From NCBI RefSeq assembly GCF_000745475.1, contig NZ_JQJJ01000009.1, positions 434,001-498,000 of the forward strand: a DNA stretch of 64,000 nucleotides. The letters are read 5' to 3'. Below are positions 46,250 to 55,818 of this stretch, one piece after another. A program made the position numbers and the translations under genes. The notes below the pieces were generated by a model that was not told where the DNA came from, searched no databases, and saw only the letters and a program-made list of their open reading frames with translations. Numbering within the stretch: position 1 is the first letter of the stretch; the number at the start of each line of letters is the position of its first letter. The stretch comes from Allobosea sp. UNC402CLCol. Its GTDB lineage: Bacteria; Pseudomonadota; Alphaproteobacteria; Rhizobiales; Beijerinckiaceae.

Positions 46250-46264
46250 TTTCCATTTTGGAAA
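46250..46264. promoter_or_regulatory. Dyad in the LysR-glcD gap
   Basis: TTTCC-ATTTT-GGAAA is a perfect 15-base dyad with the T-N11-A form of LysR operators. It lies 13 bases upstream of the LysR start and 99 bases upstream of glcD, consistent with autoregulation and with activation of the glc operon. Confidence 0.45.
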
Positions 46265-46363
46265 TAATGGCTGGCTTTCCACACGCGCTGCAAGTGGTCT
46301 TGAATTGGTCTAGTCTCCGGCGCAATCAGAGCCGTGTGTTTCGCGGGGCGAGGGGAGGGACAG

Positions 46364-47800
46364 ATGAGCGCGATTGCCTTTCCGGAGCCGGATGCCGGCA
46401 TTCTCGCCCGCCGCGAATCGATCATCGCCGGCCTGTCCCGGCTCGTTTCGCCGCAGGCCCTGATCACCAGCGACGACGAGCGGCGCCCCTATGAGACCGA
46501 TGCGCTCACCGCCTATCGCCGCCTGCCGCTGGCGGTCGTCCTGCCCTCGACGACGCAGGAGGTTGCGGCAGTCCTGCGCTATTGCCTGGAACAGGGCGTC
46601 CCGGTGGTCCCACGCGGCTCCGGCACCTCGCTCGCCGGCGGGGCGATCCCGCAGGAGGACGCCGTGGTGATCGGCGTCTCGAAGATGAACCGCATCCTCG
46701 AGATCGACTATGCCAACCGGATCGCCAGGGTCGAAGCCGGCGTCACCAATCTCGCGGTGACCGGTGCCGTCTCGGCGGAGGGCTTCTTCTACGCGCCCGA
46801 TCCGTCCTCGCAGCTCGCCTGCTCGATCGGCGGCAATATCGGCATGAACTCGGGCGGGGCGCATTGCCTGAAATACGGCGTCACCACCAACAACGTCCTC
46901 GGCGTCACCATGGTGATGCTCGACGGCAGCATCGTCGAAGTGGGCGGCGCCCATCTCGATTCCCCCGGCTACGATCTGCTCGGCCTGATCAACGGCTCGG
47001 AAGGCCAGCTCGGCATCGTCACCGAGGCGACGGTGCGCATCCTGCGCGCGGCCGAAGGTGCGCGACCGGTGCTGTTCGGCTTCCCGACCAGCGAGCAGGC
47101 CGGCGCGGCTGTGGCCGCCATCATCGGCGCCGGCATCATCCCGGTCGCGATGGAGTTCATGGACAAGCCGGCGATCGAGATCTGCGAGGCCTTCGCCAAG
47201 GCCGGCTATCCGATGGATGTCGAGGCGCTGCTGATCATCGAGGTCGAGGGCTCGGATGCGGAGATGGACGCCCAGCTCGCCCGCATCGTCGCGATCGCCC
47301 GTGAGCACGGTGTCAAGACGGTGAAGGAGAGCCAGTCGGCCATGGAGTCGGCGGCGATCTGGAAGGGCCGCAAATCGGCCTTCGGCGCGACCGGCCGCAT
47401 CGCCGACTATATCTGCATGGACGGCACGATCCCGACCGGCCAGCTCCCTTATGTGCTCAAGCGCATGGACGAGATCGTGAAAGCTTACGGCCTGCGCGTC
47501 GCCAATGTCTTCCACGCCGGCGACGGCAATCTCCACCCGCTGATCCTCTACAATTGCAACGATCCGGTCGAGGCGCAGAAGGCGGAGGATGCCGGCATGG
47601 ACATCCTCAAGCTCTGCGTCGAGGTCGGCGGCTGCCTCACCGGCGAGCATGGCGTCGGCATCGAGAAGCGCGATCTGATGACCTTCCAGTTCACCGAAAC
47701 CGACCTCGCCCAGCAGATGCGGGTGAGGGCGGTGTTCGATGCCGGGTGGCTGCTCAACCCGGCCAAGGTGTTCCCGCTGGAAGGCAGGGTCGCGGCGTGA
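46364..47800 (+). CDS. glcD: Glycolate oxidase subunit GlcD
   Basis: A 478-residue FAD-binding catalytic subunit of glycolate oxidase, which oxidises glycolate to glyoxylate and feeds electrons to the membrane chain through GlcF. The FAD domain has VVPRGSGTSLAGGAIPQ and CSIGGNIGMNSGGAHCLKYG; the C-terminal FAD-oxidase domain has VFHAGDGNLHPLILY and GEHGVGIEKRDLM. GAGGGGAGGGACAG precedes ATG 46364. Its last base overlaps the glcE start (GTGA), so translation is coupled. Confidence 0.92.
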   Translation: MSAIAFPEPDAGILARRESIIAGLSRLVSPQALITSDDERRPYETDALTAYRRLPLAVVLPSTTQEVAAVLRYCLEQGVPVVPRGSGTSLAGGAIPQEDAVVIGVSKMNRILEIDYANRIARVEAGVTNLAVTGAVSAEGFFYAPDPSSQLACSIGGNIGMNSGGAHCLKYGVTTNNVLGVTMVMLDGSIVEVGGAHLDSPGYDLLGLINGSEGQLGIVTEATVRILRAAEGARPVLFGFPTSEQAGAAVAAIIGAGIIPVAMEFMDKPAIEICEAFAKAGYPMDVEALLIIEVEGSDAEMDAQLARIVAIAREHGVKTVKESQSAMESAAIWKGRKSAFGATGRIADYICMDGTIPTGQLPYVLKRMDEIVKAYGLRVANVFHAGDGNLHPLILYNCNDPVEAQKAEDAGMDILKLCVEVGGCLTGEHGVGIEKRDLMTFQFTETDLAQQMRVRAVFDAGWLLNPAKVFPLEGRVAA

Positions 47801-48984
47801 CCATCCACACCCCCACCACCGAGGCGCAGGCCTGCGCCGTCGTGAAATCCGTGGTCGACAACAACGTGCCGCTGATCCTGCGCGGCGGCGGCACGCGTGC
47901 CGGCCTCGGCCGGCACGCCCAGGCTGCGAGCACGCTTTCCAGCGCGGGCCTCACCGGGATCACGCTCTACGAACCGGCCGAGATGGTCATCGCCGCCCGC
48001 GCCGGCACGCCGCTGCAGATCGTGCAGGAAACCCTGACCGAGCGCGGCCAGATGCTGCCCTTCGAGCCGATGGACCATCGCGCCCTCTATGGCAGCGAGG
48101 GCGAGCCGACGATCGGCGCGGTCGCCGCCTGCAACATCTCCGGCCCGCGCCGGATCAATGCCGGCGCCGCCCGCGATTCCCTGATCGGCGTCCGGCTGGT
48201 CAATGGCCGCGGCGAGCTCGTCAAATCGGGCGGCCGGGTGATGAAGAATGTCACCGGCCTCGACCTCGTGAAGCTCGTCAGCGGCAGCCACGGCACGATC
48301 GGCTTTCTCACCGAAGTGACCTTCCGCGTGCTGCCGCGGCCGGAACGCATCGTCACGCTGCAATGGCGCGGCCTCTCCGACAACGTGGGAGTTGCGCTGC
48401 TGGCGAAAGCGCTGGGCTCGCCCTTCGAGCCGATGGCGGCGGCGCATCTCCCGGCCCGGATCGCTGGCGAGGAGGCGCTGACCCTGCTGCGTCTGGAGAA
48501 TTTTTCGGACTCGATCGATTACCGTGCCGCTGAACTCGCGCTGCTGCTCGGCGACTATGGCACGCCCGATCGGCTGGAAGGAACAGCCCCGACCGAGCTC
48601 TGGGTCGACATCCGCGATGCAGCCTTCTTCGCCGGGAGCGATGACGCGGTCTGGCGGCTCTCGCTCGCCCCGACCAACGGCCCGAAGGCCGCCGCTGCGA
48701 TCGTGCGGATGATCCCGGCTGCACGCTGCTTCTACGACTGGGGCGGCGGACTGGTCTGGCTCGCGGTTCCCGCCTATGGCGATGCCGGCGCCGCCGCGAT
48801 CCGCACCGCGTTGAAGCCGCTCGGCGGCCATGCCACGCTGGTCCGGGCGCCGGATGCGATCCGCGCCGCCGTCGACGTGTTCCAGCCGCTGGCCGAGCCG
48901 CTGATGCGGGTGACGGCCGGCATCAAGAAAAGCTTCGATCCCGCCGGCATCTTCGAGCCCGGCCGGATGTATGCGGGGATATGA
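47797..48984 (+). CDS. glcE: Glycolate oxidase subunit GlcE
   Basis: A 395-residue FAD-binding subunit of glycolate oxidase. The FAD-domain blocks [35 protein letters not shown] and [19 protein letters not shown] are typical of GlcE, which is shorter than GlcD in the C-terminal part. The start is GTG 47797, overlapping the glcD stop. It overlaps the DUF2585 gene by four bases at its end, so four genes of the operon are tightly packed. Confidence 0.92.
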   Translation: MTIHTPTTEAQACAVVKSVVDNNVPLILRGGGTRAGLGRHAQAASTLSSAGLTGITLYEPAEMVIAARAGTPLQIVQETLTERGQMLPFEPMDHRALYGSEGEPTIGAVAACNISGPRRINAGAARDSLIGVRLVNGRGELVKSGGRVMKNVTGLDLVKLVSGSHGTIGFLTEVTFRVLPRPERIVTLQWRGLSDNVGVALLAKALGSPFEPMAAAHLPARIAGEEALTLLRLENFSDSIDYRAAELALLLGDYGTPDRLEGTAPTELWVDIRDAAFFAGSDDAVWRLSLAPTNGPKAAAAIVRMIPAARCFYDWGGGLVWLAVPAYGDAGAAAIRTALKPLGGHATLVRAPDAIRAAVDVFQPLAEPLMRVTAGIKKSFDPAGIFEPGRMYAGI

Positions 48985-49619
48985 TGGCGCTCGCCGAACC
49001 GGTTTCCAGCGAATTTGCCGCGCCGCGCCCGAGCTGGGCGCCGGGGCGTCTCGGCCCTCTTGCAATCGCCGGGCTGGCGCTGCTGCTGGTGGCGGCGGCC
49101 GCCGTGATCCTGTTGGCCATGGGCCGCGAACCGATCTGCAAATGCGGCTATGTGAAGTTCTGGCAGGGGCAGGTTTTCTCCTCCGAGAACTCCCAGCACA
49201 TCGCCGACTGGTACACCTTCTCGCACATCATCCACGGCTTCCTGTTCTATGGTCTGTTCTGGCTGGTGCGCCGCCTGACCGGCCTGCCGATCTCCTTCGG
49301 GCTGGCGCTGCTGCTCGCCATCATCATCGAAGGCGCCTGGGAGATCACCGAGAACTCGCCGGCCGTGATCGAGCATTATCGCTCGGCGACGATCTCGCTC
49401 GACTATTACGGCGACAGCGTCCTGAACTCGGTCAGCGACATCCTCTCGATGGTGCTCGGCTTCCTGATCGCCCGTCTCGCGCCGGTCTGGCTCACTGTCA
49501 CGAGCGCTCTCGCCATGGAACTGATCGTCGGCTGGCTGATCCGCGATAACCTCACCCTCAACGTCATCATGCTGCTCTGGCCGATGGACTGGATCAAAGC
49601 CTGGCAGGGTGGAGCCTGA
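48981..49619 (+). CDS. DUF2585 (UPF0314) membrane protein within the glc operon
   Basis: A 212-residue inner-membrane protein with four or five helices. The conserved family blocks are [60 protein letters not shown] and [20 protein letters not shown], which are near-identical to UPF0314 proteins of Brucella and Mesorhizobium as I recall them. Function is unknown. It overlaps the stop of glcE and ends three bases before glcF, so it is a member of the glycolate oxidase operon in this organism. A role in the membrane attachment or cofactor supply of the oxidase is a guess. Confidence 0.88.
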   Translation: MMALAEPVSSEFAAPRPSWAPGRLGPLAIAGLALLLVAAAAVILLAMGREPICKCGYVKFWQGQVFSSENSQHIADWYTFSHIIHGFLFYGLFWLVRRLTGLPISFGLALLLAIIIEGAWEITENSPAVIEHYRSATISLDYYGDSVLNSVSDILSMVLGFLIARLAPVWLTVTSALAMELIVGWLIRDNLTLNVIMLLWPMDWIKAWQGGA

Positions 49620-49622
49620 GCC

Positions 49623-50996
49623 ATGCAGACCAACTTCACCCCCGAGCGCCTCGCCTCTGATCCGCGCATGCCGGCCTCGGAGAAGATCCTGCGCACCTGC
49701 GTGCATTGCGGCTTCTGCACCGCGACCTGCCCGACCTATCTGCTGCTTGGGGACGAGCTCGATTCCCCGCGCGGCCGCATCTACCTGATCAAGGACATGC
49801 TGGAGAACGGCAAGCCGGCCACCGCCGAGGTGGTGCAGCACATCGACCGTTGCCTCTCCTGCCTCTCCTGCATGACGACCTGCCCGTCCGGCGTGCACTA
49901 CATGCACCTCGTCGACCATGCCCGCGCCCATATCGAGGAGACCTATACGCGCTCCTGGCATGACCGTTTGCTGCGCAAGGTGCTGGCGGCGATCCTGCCC
50001 TATCCCGGCCGCTTCCGCGCCGCGATGCTGATGGCCCTGGCGGCCAAGCCGCTCGCTCCGGTGCTCGGCGTTCTCCCGGTCGTCGGCAACCGGCTGAAGG
50101 CGATGCTGGCGCTGGCGCCCGCGCGCCTGCCGACGCGCTCGGCGATGGAAGGCCCGCAAAGCTTCCCGCCGCCGGCCGAGCGATCGAAGCGCGTCGCGCT
50201 GCTCTCCGGTTGCGCCCAGCCGGTGCTCGACCCCGCCATCAACGAGGCGACGATCCGCCTGCTCAACCGCCACGGCGTCGAGGTCGTGTTGCCGAAGGGC
50301 GAGGGCTGCTGCGGCGCTCTCGTCCACCATATGGGGCAGGAGCACGACGCGCTCGCCTTCGCCCGGAAGAACGTCGACGCCTGGATGGCGGAGATCGAGG
50401 GCGAGGGGCTCGACGCCATCCTGATCACAGCCTCAGGCTGCGGCACGACGATCAAGGATTACGGCTTCATGTTCCGCAACGAGCCGGCTTACGCCGAGAA
50501 GGCGGCGAAGGTCTCAGGCTTGGCCAAGGACGTCACCGAGTTCCTGGAGACGCTGGAGCTTTCGGCCGTGCGTGATGTCGCGATGCCGATCGCCTATCAT
50601 TCGGCCTGCTCGATGCAGCATGGCCAGCAGCTCAAGGACGGGCCGAAGCGCCTGTTGTCGGGCGCCGGCTTCAAGGTCAAGGAGGTGCCGGAGGGCCATA
50701 TCTGCTGCGGCTCGGCCGGCGTCTACAACATCCTCCAGCCCGAGATCGCGGGGAAGCTGCGCGAGCGCAAGATCGGCAATATCGAGCGGACGAAGCCGAT
50801 GCTGGTCGCGACCGGCAATATCGGCTGCATGACCCAGCTCGCGAAGGGTTTTGCGGACAAGGGCGCGACCACGCCGGTGGTGCATACCGCCGAGCTGCTC
50901 GACTGGGCGACTGGCGGCCCATTGCCGGAGAAGCTGGCGCGGGCGGGGATCGAGGATCGGCCGTTGCGGGTGCAAGCGCTGGCGGCGGCGGAGTAG
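49623..50996 (+). CDS. glcF: Glycolate oxidase iron-sulfur subunit GlcF
   Basis: A 457-residue electron-transfer subunit. Two 4Fe-4S ferredoxin motifs are at Cys26, 29, 32, 36 ([12 protein letters not shown]) and Cys77, 80, 83, 87 ([12 protein letters not shown]). Two CCG domains follow, with cysteine pairs in [12 protein letters not shown] and [10 protein letters not shown]. The pattern is that of GlcF and LutA/glycerol-3-phosphate dehydrogenase C proteins. It takes electrons from GlcDE and hands them to quinone. The operon ends here; a palindromic repeat follows the stop. Confidence 0.93.
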   Translation: MQTNFTPERLASDPRMPASEKILRTCVHCGFCTATCPTYLLLGDELDSPRGRIYLIKDMLENGKPATAEVVQHIDRCLSCLSCMTTCPSGVHYMHLVDHARAHIEETYTRSWHDRLLRKVLAAILPYPGRFRAAMLMALAAKPLAPVLGVLPVVGNRLKAMLALAPARLPTRSAMEGPQSFPPPAERSKRVALLSGCAQPVLDPAINEATIRLLNRHGVEVVLPKGEGCCGALVHHMGQEHDALAFARKNVDAWMAEIEGEGLDAILITASGCGTTIKDYGFMFRNEPAYAEKAAKVSGLAKDVTEFLETLELSAVRDVAMPIAYHSACSMQHGQQLKDGPKRLLSGAGFKVKEVPEGHICCGSAGVYNILQPEIAGKLRERKIGNIERTKPMLVATGNIGCMTQLAKGFADKGATTPVVHTAELLDWATGGPLPEKLARAGIEDRPLRVQALAAAE

Positions 50997-50999
50997 CTT

Positions 51000-51112
51000 C
51001 CTTCTCCCCTCGGGGGAAAAGGTGCCGGCAGGCGGATGAGGGCGGCTCGACGCCTGCATTCCCTCATCCGTCAGCGCTTCGCTCTGCTACCTTCTCCCCC
51101 GAGGGGAGAAGG
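51000..51112. repeat. Palindromic repeat between glcF and hisS
   Basis: Outer 24-base arms at 51000-51023 and 51089-51112 match with one mismatch (CCTTCTCCCCTCGGGGGAAA against CCCCCGAGGGGAGAAGG), and inner arms CGGATGAGGG/CCCTCATCCG lie near 51033 and 51061. It begins four bases behind the glcF stop, a position suited to ending or stabilising the glc transcript, and is part of the CTCTCCC-type repeats seen elsewhere in the window. Confidence 0.72.
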
Positions 51113-51171
51113 ACACGCTTGCTCGTCGCGCCTGTACGGTCTAACCCGCCAGCGTACCCATTCTGGGCAAT

Positions 51172-51189
51172 CTATCCACATGTGGGTAG
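51172..51189. promoter_or_regulatory. 18-base near-perfect palindrome upstream of hisS
   Basis: CTATCCACATGTGGGTAG is a palindrome with one mismatch, 28 bases upstream of the hisS ATG at 51218. Its location fits an operator or a 5'-UTR hairpin controlling the hisS-hisZ-hisG block. No known factor or leader peptide could be assigned. Confidence 0.4.
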
Positions 51190-51217
51190 GTGGCCCGTAC
51201 CCGAGTTCCGCACGCCC

Positions 51218-52792
51218 ATGTCCGCCGACAAGACCGCCTCTGCCAAGCTGAAAGCCCGCCAGCCGCGCGGCTTTGTCGATCGTGGCCCGGCCGATGTCGC
51301 TGCCACCGAGCGCATGCTCGCCGTCATCCGCGAGCAGTTCGCCCTTTATGGCTTCGATCCGGTCGAGACGCCCTTCGTCGAGTACACCGACGCGCTCGGA
51401 AAATTCCTGCCGGATCAGGATCGACCGAACGAGGGTGTCTTCTCCTTCCAGGACGATGACGAGCAGTGGCTCTCGCTGCGCTACGATCTGACGGCGCCGC
51501 TCGCTCGCTATGTCGCGGAGAATTTCGACGCGCTGCCGAAGCCCTATCGCGGCTACCAAGTCGGCTATGTCTTCCGCAACGAGAAGCCCGGCCCCGGCCG
51601 CTTCCGTCAGTTCATGCAGTTCGACGCGGATATCGTCGGCTCGGGCACCGTCGCGGGCGATGCCGAGATCTGCATGCTCGCCGCCGATACGATGGAGGCG
51701 CTCGGCATCAAGCGCGGCGACTATGTCGTCAAGGTCAACAACCGCAAGGTGCTCGACGGCGTGATGGATGCGGCGGGCATCGACCCGGCTGTGCGCCTCA
51801 CCGTGCTGCGCGCGATCGACAAGGCCGACAAGTTCCCGCTCGAGGAGGTCCGCAAGCTCCTCGGCGACGGTCGCAAGGATGAGAGCGGCGACTTCACCAA
51901 GGGGGCGGGTCTGTCCCCCGCGCAGACGGATCGCATCATTCGCTATCTGGAGCTCGGCCAGAAGCTCGCGGAGCTGGGCAAAGCCAATGCCGAGGACAGC
52001 GAAGGTTCCGCCAAGCTCTCGGCCGAGGCTCTCACCGATCTGCGCGGCCTTGTCGAAGATGCCGAGAATGGCCGCGCCGGCATCGGGGAACTGGAGCAGA
52101 TCCGGGAGTTGATCACGGTGGCCGGCTATCTCGGGCGGATCATTATCGACCCCTCCGTCGTCCGCGGCCTCGAATACTACACCGGCTCGGTCTACGAGGT
52201 GGAGCTCACTTTCCCGGTCACGAATGATGACGGTCAGGTCGTGCGCTTCGGCTCGGTCGCGGGCGGCGGGCGTTATGACGGGCTGGTCGGCCGCTTCCGG
52301 CCCGAGCCCGTGCCGGCAGTCGGCTTCTCGATCGGCGTTTCCAGGCTCTATTCGGCGCTGAAGGCGGTGAAGTCGCCCATCGTCGATAGCAGGAACGGAC
52401 TGCCTCTCGTCGTCGTCACGGCGATGGACAACAAGTCGCCGGAGTTCATGCCGGGCTATCAGGCGATGGTCGCAGGCTTGCGCCAGGCCAAGGATGCCGA
52501 GGGCAAGCCACTGCTGCGCGCCGACCTCTATCTCGGCTCCTCCGGCTTCAACGCCCAGATGAAATATGCCGACCGGCGCGGCGCGATCTGCGCGGTCATT
52601 CAGGGCTCGTCCGAGCGCGAGGCAGGGACCGTCGTCATCAAGGATTTGATCCTCGGCGCCGAACTCGCCGCCGCCAGCCGCGACGTCAAGGATTCCGCCG
52701 AGCACAAGGCCAAGCAGGCCGAGGCCCAGTTCGCGGTTCCGGTCGCCGAGCTGGTCGAGGGCGTGAAGCGGGTGTTGGCGCGACATTCGTGA
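51218..52792 (+). CDS. hisS: Histidyl-tRNA synthetase
   Basis: A 524-residue class II aminoacyl-tRNA synthetase that charges tRNA-His. Motif 2 is [20 protein letters not shown], the histidine-A signature is [14 protein letters not shown] and motif 3 follows near [13 protein letters not shown]. It has the long alphaproteobacterial insertion between motif 2 and the histidine-binding loop. The N-terminus from ATG 51218 ([19 protein letters not shown]) is normal; a longer open frame back to 51119 is not conserved. hisZ and hisG follow, so protein-synthesis and histidine-biosynthesis genes are linked. Confidence 0.95.
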   Translation: MSADKTASAKLKARQPRGFVDRGPADVAATERMLAVIREQFALYGFDPVETPFVEYTDALGKFLPDQDRPNEGVFSFQDDDEQWLSLRYDLTAPLARYVAENFDALPKPYRGYQVGYVFRNEKPGPGRFRQFMQFDADIVGSGTVAGDAEICMLAADTMEALGIKRGDYVVKVNNRKVLDGVMDAAGIDPAVRLTVLRAIDKADKFPLEEVRKLLGDGRKDESGDFTKGAGLSPAQTDRIIRYLELGQKLAELGKANAEDSEGSAKLSAEALTDLRGLVEDAENGRAGIGELEQIRELITVAGYLGRIIIDPSVVRGLEYYTGSVYEVELTFPVTNDDGQVVRFGSVAGGGRYDGLVGRFRPEPVPAVGFSIGVSRLYSALKAVKSPIVDSRNGLPLVVVTAMDNKSPEFMPGYQAMVAGLRQAKDAEGKPLLRADLYLGSSGFNAQMKYADRRGAICAVIQGSSEREAGTVVIKDLILGAELAAASRDVKDSAEHKAKQAEAQFAVPVAELVEGVKRVLARHS

Positions 52793-52804
52793 GGCACTGA
52801 GAAC

Positions 52805-52823
52805 CCTCTCCCTGCGGGAGAGG
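52805..52823. other. Hairpin between hisS and hisZ
   Basis: CCTCTCCC-TGC-GGGAGAGG forms an eight-base stem 12 bases after the hisS stop. It lacks a T-run, so it is a weak terminator candidate or part of the CTCTCCC repeat family. The 135-base hisS-hisZ gap has no gene. Confidence 0.35.
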
Positions 52824-52927
52824 ATTCCGGTCAGCCCTTCGATTCCCATTCACCCATTTCCCTCAAATCCCTCGAAAATCCTCCGCGCCGCTGCTAGGAC
52901 GACGCTCGCAACAGGACAGGACGACCC

Positions 52928-54040
52928 GTGCCCGCAAGCCGCGCCAGCATCGAGACCGTGATCGCGCTCTTCGCGGGCGAGGGCTATGGGCATGCCGAAC
53001 CCGCGATCCTCCAGCCCGCCGACGTCTTCCTCGACCTGTCGGGCGAGGATATCCGCCGCCGCATCTTCATGACGCAGGATGTCGACGGGCGCGACTGGTG
53101 CCTGCGCCCTGAATACACCATCCCCGTCGCGCTCGATCACATCGCCTCGGGCTCGACGGAGCCTGCGGCCTATGGCTATGCCGGCCCGGTCTTCCGCATG
53201 CGCGCCGGCGAGCCCGGCGAGTTCCAGCAGGCGGGAATCGAATCCTTCGGCCGTGCCGATTTCACCGCCGCCGATGCCGAGATCATGGGACTCACCATCG
53301 AGGCGACCGCTGCGCTGGGCCTGCAGGCGCCGCGCATCTTGATGGGTGACGTTGCGCTGCTCGGCGCGCTGCTCGACCGGCTCAACGTGTCCCAGGGCGC
53401 GCGCCGGCGCCTGGTGCGCGCCATCGTGCAGGGCAGGGGGACGCAGGCCGTCGCGGCGCTCGATCCCCCGCTCGCCGAGGGCGAGGCCGCCCATGCCGGC
53501 CTGCTCAAGGCGCTGGAAGGGCAGGATCCCAAGGCCGCCCGTGCCTTCGTCGAGGATGTGCTCTCCATCGCCGGCATCTCGACGGTCGGCGGGCGCAGCG
53601 CCGCCGATATCGCCGAGCGCTTCCTCGCCCGCGCCGCCGAGCGAGAGAACCCGGTCAATGGCGACGTCAAGGCGCTGCTGGCGCAGGTGCTGGGCGTCTC
53701 GGGCGATCCCGATACGGCCTCCGCCGCGCTCAGGGCCTTGGCCGATCAGGCCTCGCTCGATCTCGGCCGAGAACTGGACGCCTTCGACGAGCGCACCGGC
53801 TTCCTGGCTGCGCGCGGGGTCGATGTCGGCGCCATCGGGTTCTCGGCCGGCTTTGCGCGCAATCTCGACTATTACACCGGCTTCATCTTCGAGTTGCACG
53901 ATCCCGCGCGTGGCGACGGCAAGCCTGTGGCCGGCGGCGGGCGCTACGACAACCTGCTCGGGCGCCTCGGCGCGAAGCGCGCGATCCCCGCGGTCGGCGC
54001 CTCCCTCTGGCTCGACCGTCTGGCGGGAGAGACCCCATGA
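52928..54040 (+). CDS. hisZ: ATP phosphoribosyltransferase regulatory subunit HisZ
   Basis: A 370-residue histidyl-tRNA synthetase paralogue without charging activity. It keeps the class II fold ([55 protein letters not shown]) and the [13 protein letters not shown] region. Known role: forms a complex with HisG, giving histidine-feedback control to short HisG. The start is GTG 52928. The stop overlaps the hisG start by four bases (ATGA), so the subunits are made together. Confidence 0.9.
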   Translation: MPASRASIETVIALFAGEGYGHAEPAILQPADVFLDLSGEDIRRRIFMTQDVDGRDWCLRPEYTIPVALDHIASGSTEPAAYGYAGPVFRMRAGEPGEFQQAGIESFGRADFTAADAEIMGLTIEATAALGLQAPRILMGDVALLGALLDRLNVSQGARRRLVRAIVQGRGTQAVAALDPPLAEGEAAHAGLLKALEGQDPKAARAFVEDVLSIAGISTVGGRSAADIAERFLARAAERENPVNGDVKALLAQVLGVSGDPDTASAALRALADQASLDLGRELDAFDERTGFLAARGVDVGAIGFSAGFARNLDYYTGFIFELHDPARGDGKPVAGGGRYDNLLGRLGAKRAIPAVGASLWLDRLAGETP

Positions 54041-55026
54041 CTCAAGCGCCGCAAGCCAATGATGCTCCTCTCGTCCTCGCCGTCCCCTCCAAGGGCCGGC
54101 TGCAGGAGAACGCCACCGCCTTCTTCGGCCGCGCCGGGCTGAAATTCGTCAAGGCCAGCGGCGAGCGCGGCTATCGCGGCAGCATCGCAGGCGTCGAGGG
54201 GGCGGAGGTCGCCTTCCTCTCCGCCTCGGAAATCGTCGCCCAGCTCGCCTCGGGCGCCGCTCATCTCGGCATCACCGGCGAGGATCTGGTTCGCGAGCAG
54301 CTCTCCGATGCCGATGCGGCGGTGGAGATGCTGACGCCGCTCGGCTTCGGCCACGCCAATGTCGTCGTCGCCGTGCCGCAGGCCTGGATCGACGTGCGCA
54401 GCATGGCCGATCTCGAGGACGTCGCCTCGACCATGCGCGCCCGCCACGGCCGCAAGCTGCGCGTCGCCACCAAATATGTGAACCTGACCCGCCGCTTCTT
54501 CGCTGAGCACGGGCTCGCCGATTACCGCATTGTCGAGAGCCTGGGCGCGACGGAAGGCGCCCCTGCCGCCGGCACCGCCGAGATCGTCGTCGACATCACC
54601 ACGACCGGCGCGACGCTCGCGGCGAATGCGCTCAAGGTGCTCGACGATGGCGTGATGCTCGCATCCGAAGCCAATCTGGTCGCCTCGACGCGGGCGCCCT
54701 GGGGCGATCGCGCCAGGGCTGCGGCCAGGACGATTCTCTCCCGCATCGCGGCGGAGGAGGAGGCGCGCACGGTCCGCGAAATCCGCGCCAGGTTAGACCT
54801 CGATGCGTCGGCGCTGGCTGCGCTGACCGAGCGTTTCGGCGCGCGGCTGCCCTTCGGCGCGCCGGCCACGGGGGCGCCATTGACCCTGCATTGCCCGGAC
54901 AAGGCGGTCTTCGCGCTGGTCGAGGAGCTCGACCGCAAGGGCGCGGACGACATCGCCGTCACCGCGCCGACCTATGTCTTCCGTCGCGCGAACCGGCTGC
55001 TGGAGCGGCTCGACGCCCGGATCTGA
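54037..55026 (+). CDS. hisG: ATP phosphoribosyltransferase HisG, long form
   Basis: A 329-residue enzyme for the first step of histidine synthesis (ATP plus PRPP to phosphoribosyl-ATP). The catalytic region has [65 protein letters not shown](T) and [15 protein letters not shown]. It carries about 100 residues beyond the length of HisZ-dependent short HisG, ending in [20 protein letters not shown](A), which resembles the HisG_C (ACT-like) domain. Long HisG normally needs no HisZ, yet hisZ is here. ATG 54037. Confidence 0.92.
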   Translation: MTQAPQANDAPLVLAVPSKGRLQENATAFFGRAGLKFVKASGERGYRGSIAGVEGAEVAFLSASEIVAQLASGAAHLGITGEDLVREQLSDADAAVEMLTPLGFGHANVVVAVPQAWIDVRSMADLEDVASTMRARHGRKLRVATKYVNLTRRFFAEHGLADYRIVESLGATEGAPAAGTAEIVVDITTTGATLAANALKVLDDGVMLASEANLVASTRAPWGDRARAAARTILSRIAAEEEARTVREIRARLDLDASALAALTERFGARLPFGAPATGAPLTLHCPDKAVFALVEELDRKGADDIAVTAPTYVFRRANRLLERLDARI

Positions 55027-55177
55027 ACGCATAACCGGCCATCCGGCTGTGCGCTTTCCGGCGCAGCAGCCTTGATCCTGAACCAATTGGCATCTACGCG
55101 TTTAACCATGAAGGGGTCCGCGGCCCATTTGATCCTGGATCGAGGCGGCCGCGCGCGTGAATGCAGGTAAGACGAAG

Positions 55178-55663
55178 ATGACTCGACGCCTTGGCCTTGC
55201 GGCCGTCCTTGCTGCGCTGGTTGCACCGATGCTGATGCCGGGAGAGGCCGCCGCGCAGCGCCGCCAGCAGATGCCGTCCCGCGAGGAGCTCGGCGGTGGC
55301 GGCACGGCGATTCCGCTGCCGCAGCAGGAGAAGACCTTCCCGATCGGCGCGAGCTGGAGCGTCATCGAACTCAACGGCAAGCCGGTCTATGATCGCCGCG
55401 CCACCCTGATGATCGACGCAAACCTGCGCGGCACCGGCTTCGGCGGCTGCAACACCTTCTCGGCCTCCGCCTATCCGCTGCGCCAGCAGGCTCTCGCGGT
55501 CGGGCCGATCGCGCTGACCAAGCGCTCCTGCGACAAGGGGCTGCTCGATTTCGAGCGCTCCTTCCTGACGACTTTGCGCGCCACCCAGAAATGGGACCTG
55601 GTCAATGGTCGCCTGGTGCTCAAGGGCAGCGCCGGCGAATTGGTGCTCAGCCGCACGCTCTGA
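55178..55663 (+). CDS. Secreted META-domain (HslJ-like) protein
   Basis: A 161-residue exported protein. After the signal peptide (LGLAAVLAALVAPMLMPGEAAA) comes a linker and a META/HslJ domain with WSVIELNGKPVYDRRATLMI, RGTGFGGCNTFSASA and GPIALTKRSCDKGLLDFERS. The two cysteines of the domain are conserved in the family and pair in the periplasm. Homologues are heat-shock or novobiocin-resistance associated. ATG 55178 is used; GTG 55157 would lengthen the N-terminus. The 151-base gap from hisG shows no gene. Confidence 0.85.
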   Translation: MTRRLGLAAVLAALVAPMLMPGEAAAQRRQQMPSREELGGGGTAIPLPQQEKTFPIGASWSVIELNGKPVYDRRATLMIDANLRGTGFGGCNTFSASAYPLRQQALAVGPIALTKRSCDKGLLDFERSFLTTLRATQKWDLVNGRLVLKGSAGELVLSRTL

Positions 55664-55716
55664 GTTCTTGAGCCGACAGGCTCGGGCTCAACCGGACCAT
55701 TCTCCCGACGCCAATC

Positions 55717-55765
55717 GCCCAGCAACAGCGGACTGAATATGATGTTCAGTCCGCTGTTGCTGGGC
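55717..55765. terminator. Bidirectional terminator with 21-base perfect stem
   Basis: A perfect 21-base stem (arms at 55717-55737 and 55745-55765, right arm TTCAGTCCGCTGTTGCTGGGC), with loop TATGATG, is followed on the plus strand by TTTGTTCTTGC. It lies between the stops of the META-domain gene and the convergent ABC exporter gene, where it can end both transcripts. The arm length is unusual for a terminator. Confidence 0.75.
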
Positions 55766-55818
55766 TTTGTTCTTGCGTCGGCCTCTCCAAAACCGCGTGC
55801 CGCTTCTCGGGCTGACGA

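Noticed and set aside
44336..46282. A single 648-residue protein covering the gluconolactonase and the LysR region
   Set aside because: Only the last 310 residues have family resemblance; a strong ribosome-binding site before ATG 45268 and the LysR gene on the same strand in another frame explain the rest.
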